Shown: one piece after another, positions 1-5,395 of the stretch
How the letters are laid out: each line of letters opens with the position of its first letter
How positions within the stretch are numbered: the first letter of the stretch is position 1
Assembly: GCA_003512705.1 (NCBI GenBank)
Contig: DOPF01000020.1
Coordinates: 16,008 to 21,849, forward strand
Reading direction: 5' to 3'
Source of the DNA: Patescibacteria group bacterium
Lineage (GTDB): Bacteria > Patescibacteriota > Patescibacteriia > Veblenbacterales > UBA10138
DNA length: 5,842 bases
Notes under the pieces: model-generated
Databases searched by the model: none
Seen by the model: the letters and a program-made list of their open reading frames with translations, nothing else
What the model was told of the DNA's origin: nothing
Program-made: the position numbers and the translations under genes

Positions 1-702
1 AAATGGTCAACTATCAAAAGGCAAAAAGGCCTGGCCGACGCTAAACGAGCCAAGGTTTTTACTAAATTGATAAAATCCATAACCGTGGCGGCGCGCGGCG
101 GAGCTGATTTAACAAGTAATTCTAGGCTGCGTACGGCGGTAGAGGCGGCCCGCGCGGCCAACATGTCTAAAGACACCATTGATCGGGCCATTGATCGCGG
201 ATCGGGAGCCACCGGCGACGTGACTTTGGATGAGGTGGTTTATGAAATTTACGGCCCGGGTGGGGCGGCTTTAGTAGTCGAAGCGGTAACGGATAATCAT
301 AATCGCACGGCCACAGCCATTAAACAAATTTTAAATAAACATAATGCGCGCCTAGCCGGTAGTAACAGTGTGCGCTGGCAGTTTGAATCTAAGGGGGTAG
401 TGCAATTACCGTTGCCTAGCGAGTCAGTGCGAGAAAGTTTGGAACTAGAATTAATTGAAGCCGGAGCCGAGGATATTAAAGATAGCGACGGACAAATGAT
501 AATTTATACTGCGCCAGCCAGTTTGGAATTAGTAAAAAAATTATTAACCGCTAAAAATTTAACGCCCGATTATGCGGCAGTAGAACTCGTCGCGTCAAAT
601 CCCATTACCGTTGATGAGGCTGCTTCTAAATCTTTAAATAATTTAGTAGAAGATTTAGATTTAAGCGACGACGTTAACAGTGTGTACACTAATGAAGCCT
701 GA
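1..702 (+). CDS. yebC: YebC/PmpR/TACO1-family protein, 5'-truncated by window edge
   Basis: The frame is open from base 1 and stops at TGA 700-702, giving 233 visible residues. The first ones (KWSTIKRQKGLADAKRAKVF) match the family's N-terminus, normally begun MSGHSKW, so about five codons lie upstream. The TTG at 67 is internal and is not the start. Family hallmarks seen are the basic N-terminal helix, the 'FTKLIKSITVAARGG' stretch, 'NMSKDTIDRAIDRGSG', 'YEIYGPGG', and the 'DNHNRT' loop followed by 'KHNARLAGSNSVRWQFE'. Expected full length is about 238 residues, normal for the family. YebC proteins were first described as transcriptional regulators (PmpR). The mitochondrial homologue TACO1 and recent bacterial work point to a ribosome-associated role in relieving polyproline stalling. 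The 3' end overlaps ruvC, and yebC-ruvC is a common bacterial pairing. Identity is secure; the exact function here is inferred. Confidence 0.95.
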   Translation, partial: KWSTIKRQKGLADAKRAKVFTKLIKSITVAARGGADLTSNSRLRTAVEAARAANMSKDTIDRAIDRGSGATGDVTLDEVVYEIYGPGGAALVVEAVTDNHNRTATAIKQILNKHNARLAGSNSVRWQFESKGVVQLPLPSESVRESLELELIEAGAEDIKDSDGQMIIYTAPASLELVKKLLTAKNLTPDYAAVELVASNPITVDEAASKSLNNLVEDLDLSDDVNSVYTNEA

Positions 703-1201
703 GGAAAAAATTATTTTAGGGCTAGATCCTGGTTTTGGTCGTACCGGTTATGCGGTTTTAACCGGAAGTAAAGATGCCCCTCGGTTAATTGATTATGGTT
801 TAATAGAAACCGCTGCCGACCTCAAACAAGCTAAACGTTTGGCGTTAGTGGTCCAGCGGGTGGAAAAAGTAATAAATCTGCATCACCCACACATAGTTGC
901 CGTGGAAAAAGTTTTTTTTGCATCTAACACCAAGACAGCTTTGCAGGTAGGGGAAGCTCGGGGTGCATTATTGGTTACTTTGGAAAAATATAAGTTGCCC
1001 ATACTTGAATACACCCCACCACAAGTAAAATTAGCCGTTACTGGCGATGGCAAAGCCGATAAAAAACAAATTCAAAAGATGCTGCAATTAATTTTTCACT
1101 TGCCGCAGCCAATTAAATCTGACGATGCCGCCGACGCCGTGGCTATTGCCTTATGCGCTTTAAGTCGGCAGGTGTTAGATACTCAAATTGTGCTAAACTG
1201 A
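692..1201 (+). CDS. ruvC: Crossover junction endodeoxyribonuclease RuvC
   Basis: RuvC is the Holliday-junction resolvase. It cuts four-way junctions symmetrically, normally guided by RuvAB, in the cytoplasm. Starting at ATG 692 the protein has 169 residues, close to E. coli RuvC (173). The four metal-binding acidic residues of the RNase H-like fold are all visible: D12 in 'LGLDPG', E72 in 'VAVEKVFF', and D145 and D148 in 'DDAADAVAIA'. The typical 'KTALQVGEARGALL' helix is also present. ATG 692 is preferred because the resulting MKPEEKIILGLDPG is a family-like N-terminus. An in-frame GTG at 680 would add only four residues. The gene overlaps the end of yebC by 11 bp and has no Shine-Dalgarno motif upstream, so translational coupling to yebC is likely. 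No ruvA or ruvB follows; a GalT-like gene begins 9 bp downstream instead. Confidence 0.95.
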   Translation: MKPEEKIILGLDPGFGRTGYAVLTGSKDAPRLIDYGLIETAADLKQAKRLALVVQRVEKVINLHHPHIVAVEKVFFASNTKTALQVGEARGALLVTLEKYKLPILEYTPPQVKLAVTGDGKADKKQIQKMLQLIFHLPQPIKSDDAADAVAIALCALSRQVLDTQIVLN

Positions 1202-1210
1202 CTAATAGCT

Positions 1211-2152
1211 ATGACGCCAAGATCAGAACTAAGAAAAGATTATATTCAGGATAAATACGTTATTATTTCACCCGCGCGCGGTAAATATTTGCAGGGGCAT
1301 AATCTTAATTTTGAAGTTCACCCACACCAGCGTGTCCGGCCGGGGGACTGTGTATTTTGCGCCCGTAAGTTTGATATTTCCCATGCTAAATTAATTGTTG
1401 GTGATAAAACCAGTTGGGATATGGTGGTGGTTCCTAATAAATATCCAGCGGTTTCACTGGCTAATCCCAAAGCTTATGGTGTGCAGGAAGTAGTGGTGGA
1501 GAGTCCTAAGCACAATCGGCAACTGGAAGATATGCCAATTACCCAAATTGCTAAACTATTAGAAATTTATGCCGAGCGCACACGGGCCTTAGATAAAAAT
1601 CCAAAAATTGAGTACGTATTAATTTTTAAAAATAATGGCGGTCGGGCCGGAGCGACGGTACAGCACTCCCATTCCCAAATTTTTGCGACCAATTTTTTAC
1701 CCCCGCACCTAGTAGATAAATCTCGTCGACAGCAGGAGTATAAATTAAAAACCGGGCGCTGTGTTTACTGCGACGTGATAACCAAAGAAATCAAAGGTCC
1801 GCGCAAAGTGTATGCCGATGACTTTGTAGTGGCGTTTACGCCTTATGCCTCGCTGTATAATTATGAATTATGGATAATGCCTCGCCGCCACCTGGATAAT
1901 GTAATGAATTTATCCGATGATGAACGCAAATCGTTTGCTAAGGTGCTTAAACAGTCGCTTTTAAAAATAGTTCACCAACTGAAACTCTCGTATAATTTTT
2001 ATTTTCATCAAGTAATAAATGACGAGGATCAACATTTGTATTTAAAAATCGCCCCCCGCGGAACTTTTTGGGGCGGTCTAGAAGTGGGCTCGGGACTTAT
2101 TATTAACCCCATTTCACCGGAGTCGGCCGCGCGATTTTACAGAAAAAAATAA
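1211..2152 (+). CDS. Galactose-1-phosphate uridylyltransferase-like protein (GalT branch of HIT superfamily)
   Basis: A 313-residue protein with two HIT-fold halves in the GalT manner. The N-terminal half has CxxC at C47/C50, 'VVVESPKH' ending at H101, and the active-site motif 'GATVQHSHSQI' with H152 and H154. By comparison with E. coli GalT (HPH motif), H154 is the predicted nucleotidylated histidine, and C47, C50, H101 and H152 form a structural zinc site. The C-terminal half has a second CxxC (C184/C187), H227 in 'MPRRH' and H275 in 'DQHLYLKIAPR'. This resembles the second zinc site known from the Arabidopsis GalT-like ADP-glucose phosphorylase. The family transfers nucleotidyl groups between sugar phosphates and nucleotides. 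Whether this member uses UDP-sugars, ADP-glucose or another substrate cannot be read from sequence, so no symbol is given. No other sugar gene is in view. ATG 1211 starts 9 bp after ruvC; no ribosome binding site is evident. The stop lies 2 bp before leuS. Confidence 0.85.
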   Translation: MTPRSELRKDYIQDKYVIISPARGKYLQGHNLNFEVHPHQRVRPGDCVFCARKFDISHAKLIVGDKTSWDMVVVPNKYPAVSLANPKAYGVQEVVVESPKHNRQLEDMPITQIAKLLEIYAERTRALDKNPKIEYVLIFKNNGGRAGATVQHSHSQIFATNFLPPHLVDKSRRQQEYKLKTGRCVYCDVITKEIKGPRKVYADDFVVAFTPYASLYNYELWIMPRRHLDNVMNLSDDERKSFAKVLKQSLLKIVHQLKLSYNFYFHQVINDEDQHLYLKIAPRGTFWGGLEVGSGLIINPISPESAARFYRKK

Positions 2153-2154
2153 GT

Positions 2155-5118
2155 ATGCCCGAGCTGAGTTACAATCATAGCGAAATAGAAAAAAAATGGC
2201 AGAATTATTGGGACGAACATAAAATTTTTGCCGCCAACGATCGGGGTCGGCAGCGGCAATATGTTTTAGACATGTTTCCCTATCCGTCGGCTCAAGGTTT
2301 GCACGTTGGACACGTCGAGGGTTATGGTGCTACCGATATTTATTGCCGATATTTAAGAATGACCGGTGTAAATATTTTACACCCAATGGGTTGGGACGCT
2401 TTTGGTTTACCGGCCGAAAATTACGCCATTAAGACTGGACGCTCACCGCAAGATACAACTAGGGCCAATATTGAAAATATCAGACACCAACTAAAATCAC
2501 TTGGTTTGGCTTATGATTGGTCGCGGGAAGTAAATACATCTGATCCCGAGTATTATAAATGGACGCAGTGGTTGTTTTTACAGCTATATAGAAAGGGGCT
2601 CGCCTATCAAAAAGAGGCGCCGGTTAATTGGTGCCCATCTTGTCAAACTGTCTTAGCCAACGAACAAGTGATAGACGGCACGTGTGAGCGCTGCCATACC
2701 AAAGTGGAACAGCGGCAAATGAAGCAGTGGTTTTTTAAGATAACTGATTATGCCGATAAGTTGTTAAATGGTTTAGATAAACTTGATTGGCCGACACCAA
2801 TTATGGAAATGCAAAAAAATTGGATTGGCGAAAGTAAAGGTGTGTTGGTAAGATTTCCACTAATTAGTATTGATATGTCATTGCGAGCTGGTATTGATAT
2901 GTCATTGCGAGCGGAGCGAAGCAATCTGGTAACGACCAAGACCGGAGATCGCCCCGCCCCGTCTGTCGGGGCTCGCGATGACTCGGTAGATGATGTTGTG
3001 GAAATTTTTACCACCAGGCTTGATACTATTTTTGGCGCAACTTTTTTAGTTATTTCCCCTGAATTGGCTCAAAAATGGATAGACGTGGGCTGGCAAGTAT
3101 CTAGTGAAATAAAAAAATATATGGCCAAGGCTTTACCGGGTAAGGAGTCAGAACGCTTGGAGCGCGCGGCTAAGCAGAAAACCGGAGTGAATACAGGAAT
3201 TAAAGCTCGCAACCCCGCCACCAATGAAGACATTCCCGTATGGGTGGCCGATTATGTGTTGGGGAGTTATGGCACGGGCGCTATTATGGCGGTGCCGGCG
3301 CATGATCAGCGGGATTGGGAATTTGCGCAAAAGTTTAATTTACCAATAAAGCAAGTAATAATTCCAACCGTTACTGACGTTGACAATCCTCCTCAAAAAA
3401 ATAAAAAAGATACAGTGCGTCAAGTGGTTCATGTCATCCTGCGTAATCCTAAAAATAAAAAAATTCTGCTCGGCTTTTTAAAAGATTCCTCTTGGGGCGA
3501 CCACAAGCCAATTAATTTCATAATTGGTGGAATTGAAGCCAGTGAAACTCCTCCCCAAGCTGCGATTAGAGAGATTAAGGAAGAAACTGGGTACGACGAT
3601 ATTTCTTTTGTGAAAGAACTGCCGTTTATGGTCAGTGCTAACTTTTTTCAAGCCCAAAAAGACCTAAATCGCAAGGTGTATGTGCACACAATGATTTTCG
3701 ATTTAAAATCAGAGCGCCAGCAATCGGTAAAGGCTGCCGAAGTGGCTAAGCACGATTTTAAATGGGTTGACCAAAATCAAGTTGGCAGCAATCTAAATAT
3801 TCCCGACGATAGTATGTCTTGGAAATATTATCAAGCGGGCGGCTTTGCTTTTTCAGAAATGGGAGAGTTGATTAATTCTGAAAAATTTTCTGGCCTGACG
3901 AGCCATGAGGCTGTTAAAAAAATTGCCAAAGCCATAGGTGCTAAATTAGAAACCCAATACAAACTTCGCGACTGGCTTATTTCTCGTCAGCGCTATTGGG
4001 GTGCGCCCATACCTATAATTCACTGTTCCAAATGCGGTCCGCAGGCAGTGCTGGAAAAAGATTTGCCAGTGGTTTTACCAAATGATGTTGATTTTAAACC
4101 CCATGGTGAATCACCTTTAGCTAGGTCAAAAGAGTTTCACCGTGTTAATTGCCCTAAATGCGGCGCGGCGGCGCGGCGGGAAAGCGATACTATGGATACG
4201 TTTGTGGACTCATCGTGGTATTGGCTAAGATATTGCGATCCGGTAAACCATAAAGCTGCGTTTGATGGTAAAAAAGTTAGTACCTGGTGCCCAGTTAATT
4301 TATATGTCGGTGGAGCCGAACACGCGGTGTTGCATTTACTTTACGCCCGTTTTATTACCAAGGCTTTATGTGATATGGAATTTATAAAGTTCGACGAACC
4401 GTTTTTGAAATTACGAAATCAAGGTTTAATTTTAGGCGAGGATGGGCAAAAAATGTCCAAGTCGCGTGGTAATGTAGTTAATCCCGACGAGGTGGTAACC
4501 AAATATGGTGCTGATACCCTGCGGCTGTATGAAATGTTTATGGGGCCGCTGGAAGATGCCAAGCCCTGGAATACCAATTCCATAATCGGAGTGCGCCGTT
4601 TTTTGGACCGAGTATGGAAGTTAGCTGATAATGCTGCCACGGCTGATTTAAAAAAAAGGGAAATTATTTTACTAGACAAGGCTACTAAAAAGGTAACCGA
4701 GGATATAGAAAATTTTAAGGTCAATACAGTAGTGTCTTCTTTAATGGAATTAAGTAATGAATTAGCTAAATTAAAACCATTACCATTAGAGGCCTTAAAA
4801 CGTTTTTTAATTTTACTATATCCATTAGCACCACACATCAGTAGTGAAATGTGGTCTAATTTAAATTTAAAAAAAAATATCTGGGAAGAGCCTTGGCCAA
4901 CGTGGAACGCTAAAAATTTATTAGACAAAGAAATAAGTATCGTAGTGCAGGTAAACGGCTCTAAACGATCCACTGTTAATTGTGCTCCGGGCAGTAGTCA
5001 AAAAATTGTTCAAGATTTGGCATTGGCCGATACCAAAGTTGCGCAATATTTAGTTGGACGACCAATTAAACGAGTAGTCTTTGTTAAAGATAGATTGATT
5101 AATTTAGTTGTAAGTTAA
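2155..5118 (+). CDS. leuS: Leucine--tRNA ligase with two extra insertions (palindromic-repeat peptide and Nudix domain)
   Basis: LeuRS attaches leucine to tRNA-Leu, with ATP, in the cytoplasm. Landmarks in order are HVGH (residues 50-53), zinc ribbon 1 (C160, C163, C177, C180), and the editing-domain threonine-rich motif TTRLDT (286-291, normally TTRPDT). Next come 'YGTGAIMAVPAHDQRDWEF' with D384 and D387, then 'RDWLISRQRYWGAP' (605-618), zinc ribbon 2 (C624, C627, C666, C669) and KMSKS (766-770). The anticodon-binding helices start about 803, and the small C-terminal tRNA-binding domain ('VQVNGSKR' to the end) starts about 930. The leucine-specific domain that precedes KMSKS in E. coli is missing: only 'LGEDGQ' separates 'NQGLI' from KMSKS. 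Length is 987 against roughly 800-880 in typical bacteria. The excess is a repeat-derived segment at about 239-277 and a Nudix domain at about 415-565. The frame is unbroken across both, and catalytic and editing residues are intact, so the enzyme is presumably active. ATG 2155 gives the usual 'YNHSEIEKKWQNYW' N-terminus. Confidence 0.97.
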   Translation: MPELSYNHSEIEKKWQNYWDEHKIFAANDRGRQRQYVLDMFPYPSAQGLHVGHVEGYGATDIYCRYLRMTGVNILHPMGWDAFGLPAENYAIKTGRSPQDTTRANIENIRHQLKSLGLAYDWSREVNTSDPEYYKWTQWLFLQLYRKGLAYQKEAPVNWCPSCQTVLANEQVIDGTCERCHTKVEQRQMKQWFFKITDYADKLLNGLDKLDWPTPIMEMQKNWIGESKGVLVRFPLISIDMSLRAGIDMSLRAERSNLVTTKTGDRPAPSVGARDDSVDDVVEIFTTRLDTIFGATFLVISPELAQKWIDVGWQVSSEIKKYMAKALPGKESERLERAAKQKTGVNTGIKARNPATNEDIPVWVADYVLGSYGTGAIMAVPAHDQRDWEFAQKFNLPIKQVIIPTVTDVDNPPQKNKKDTVRQVVHVILRNPKNKKILLGFLKDSSWGDHKPINFIIGGIEASETPPQAAIREIKEETGYDDISFVKELPFMVSANFFQAQKDLNRKVYVHTMIFDLKSERQQSVKAAEVAKHDFKWVDQNQVGSNLNIPDDSMSWKYYQAGGFAFSEMGELINSEKFSGLTSHEAVKKIAKAIGAKLETQYKLRDWLISRQRYWGAPIPIIHCSKCGPQAVLEKDLPVVLPNDVDFKPHGESPLARSKEFHRVNCPKCGAAARRESDTMDTFVDSSWYWLRYCDPVNHKAAFDGKKVSTWCPVNLYVGGAEHAVLHLLYARFITKALCDMEFIKFDEPFLKLRNQGLILGEDGQKMSKSRGNVVNPDEVVTKYGADTLRLYEMFMGPLEDAKPWNTNSIIGVRRFLDRVWKLADNAATADLKKREIILLDKATKKVTEDIENFKVNTVVSSLMELSNELAKLKPLPLEALKRFLILLYPLAPHISSEMWSNLNLKKNIWEEPWPTWNAKNLLDKEISIVVQVNGSKRSTVNCAPGSSQKIVQDLALADTKVAQYLVGRPIKRVVFVKDRLINLVVS
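2867..2912. repeat. 24-bp in-frame tandem duplication inside leuS
   Basis: A 22-bp block at 2867-2888 recurs exactly at 2891-2912, a period of 24 bp or eight codons. The protein therefore reads IDMSLRAG then IDMSLRAE (residues 239-254). Each unit joins 10 bp of apparent leuS sequence (GTATTGATAT) to the first 12 bp of the palindromic element (GTCATTGCGAGC). The duplication therefore spans the insertion junction and must have arisen with or after the insertion. The period is a multiple of three, so the frame is kept. Confidence 0.9.
2901..2982. repeat. Complete palindromic element inserted in frame within leuS (copy A)
   Basis: The left arm, 2901-2927, matches the intergenic element's left arm (5157-5183) at 26 of 27 bases. 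The right arm, 2946-2982, ends in GCTCGCGATGAC, which is the reverse complement of the left end GTCATTGCGAGC with one mismatch. The total of 82 bp compares with 79 bp for the intergenic copy. The RNA would fold into an imperfect long hairpin. It is read in frame as the peptide SLRAERSNLV and onward, through to about D276 of LeuRS, between the strand 'GVLVRF' and the editing motif 'TTRLDT', where E. coli LeuRS has only about ten residues. No in-frame stop is created. An extra 12-bp left end at 2877-2888 comes from the tandem duplication. Confidence 0.9.
3397..3849 (+). other. Nudix hydrolase domain embedded in LeuRS (domain annotation within leuS)
   Basis: Residues about 415-565 of LeuRS form a Nudix fold segment. 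It begins with a strand like those of Nudix proteins ('RQVVHVILRNPKNKKILLGF'). It contains a perfect Nudix box at 458-480: G458, five residues, E464, seven residues, R472-E473-I, then E476-E477, G479 and Y480. It ends with 'KHDFKWVDQNQV', a usual late Nudix strand. The metal-binding glutamates E473, E476 and E477 are all present, so hydrolase activity on a nucleoside diphosphate-linked compound is plausible. The substrate is unknown. The domain replaces the short linker after the editing domain ('IKQVIIP') and before 'NSEKFSGLTSHEAVKKI', which leads back to the synthetic core. It is in continuous frame and is not a separate gene. Boundaries are approximate. Confidence 0.9.
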
Positions 5119-5125
5119 AATAATG

Positions 5126-5153
5126 AATCTAGAATCTAGAATTTAGGATTTAG
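5126..5153. repeat. Four tandem degenerate heptamers (consensus RATYTAG)
   Basis: Starting 8 bp after the leuS stop, four 7-bp units follow without gaps at 5126, 5133, 5140 and 5147. The first two are AATCTAG, the third AATTTAG and the fourth GATTTAG. The array directly abuts the hairpin element that starts at 5156. Function is unknown; slippage-generated satellite DNA is the simplest reading. Confidence 0.75.
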
Positions 5154-5155
5154 GT

Positions 5156-5236
5156 TGTCATTGCGAGCGTAGCGAAGCAATCTCTAACATGAATAAAAGA
5201 TTGCCACACCTCGCTATGGCTCGGCTCGCAATGACA
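5156..5236. repeat. Complete palindromic hairpin element (copy B), intergenic
   Basis: The outer arms TGTCATTGCGAGC (5156-5168) and GCTCGCAATGACA (5224-5236) are perfect 13-bp reverse complements. Inside them, GCAATCT (5177-5183) pairs with AGATTGC (5198-5204), leaving a small loop and an asymmetric internal region. The layout and size (79 bp for 5157-5235) match copy A inside leuS. It sits 37 bp after the leuS stop and could form a stable RNA hairpin that protects the mRNA 3' end. No U-run follows, so it is not a typical intrinsic terminator. No transposase is encoded nearby, so any mobility would have to be supplied elsewhere. Confidence 0.9.
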
Positions 5237-5246
5237 TTGTAACTGT

Positions 5247-5312
5247 GTCATTGCCGCCCCATAAGTCATTGCGTTCACTTTAGCGTCATTGCGAGCGTAG
5301 CGAAGCAATCTC
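5247..5312. repeat. Cluster of truncated copies of the palindromic element
   Basis: Three left-end fragments lie in the same orientation. GTCATTGC occurs at 5247-5254, GTCATTGCG at 5265-5273, and a longer half-element occupies 5285-5312, identical over 28 bp to the left arm of copy B (5157-5184). No matching right arm follows the last one. The spacing is irregular and the intervening sequence differs, so this looks like nested or decayed insertions rather than an array. Confidence 0.8.
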
Positions 5313-5346
5313 AAACTCGTGCATTATTTGAAGATAAATCAATATA

Positions 5347-5378
5347 TATCACATTCAGACGGCCGTCTGAATGTGATA
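5347..5378. repeat. Perfect 32-bp palindrome upstream of tsaC, containing inverted GCCGTCTGAA 10-mers
   Basis: Each base at 5347-5362 pairs with its partner at 5363-5378, with no spacer. The axis lies in the central GGCC. The palindrome ends 17 bp before the proposed tsaC ATG and is preceded by an AT-rich stretch (5322-5349, including TATATAT) that could hold a promoter, although I see no good -35 partner. No U-run follows on the + strand, so it is not a conventional terminator for leuS. It could be an operator, a hairpin at the 5' end of the tsaC mRNA, or a DNA uptake-like site. It contains GCCGTCTGAA at 5362-5371 and its reverse complement at 5354-5363. Confidence 0.85.
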
Positions 5379-5395
5379 AAAGGCAGACATGCTGT

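Noticed and set aside
1..1201. UGA reassigned as a sense codon, as in some CPR lineages
   Set aside because: TGA ends yebC at 700-702 and ruvC at 1199-1201 at the expected family lengths, and tryptophans are encoded by TGG.
3397..3849. Separate Nudix gene between two leuS halves or a broken leuS
   Set aside because: The reading frame is continuous from HVGH through the editing domain, Nudix box and KMSKS to the C-terminus, with no stop or frameshift. An embedded domain fits better.
4419..4973. Long open frame on the minus strand within leuS
   Set aside because: It lies wholly inside the conserved KMSKS and anticodon-binding coding sequence of leuS and shows no recognisable protein family. 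It is a shadow frame.
5156..5236. Intrinsic terminator for leuS
   Set aside because: The hairpin is strong, but it is followed by TTGTAACTG rather than a U-run, and its sequence is that of a repeat family also present inside coding DNA.
5157..5312. Possible CRISPR array from repeated GTCATTGCG motifs
   Set aside because: Copies start at 5157, 5247, 5265 and 5285, so spacing is irregular. Repeat lengths vary and one copy is a complete hairpin. There is no constant repeat-spacer structure and no cas gene.
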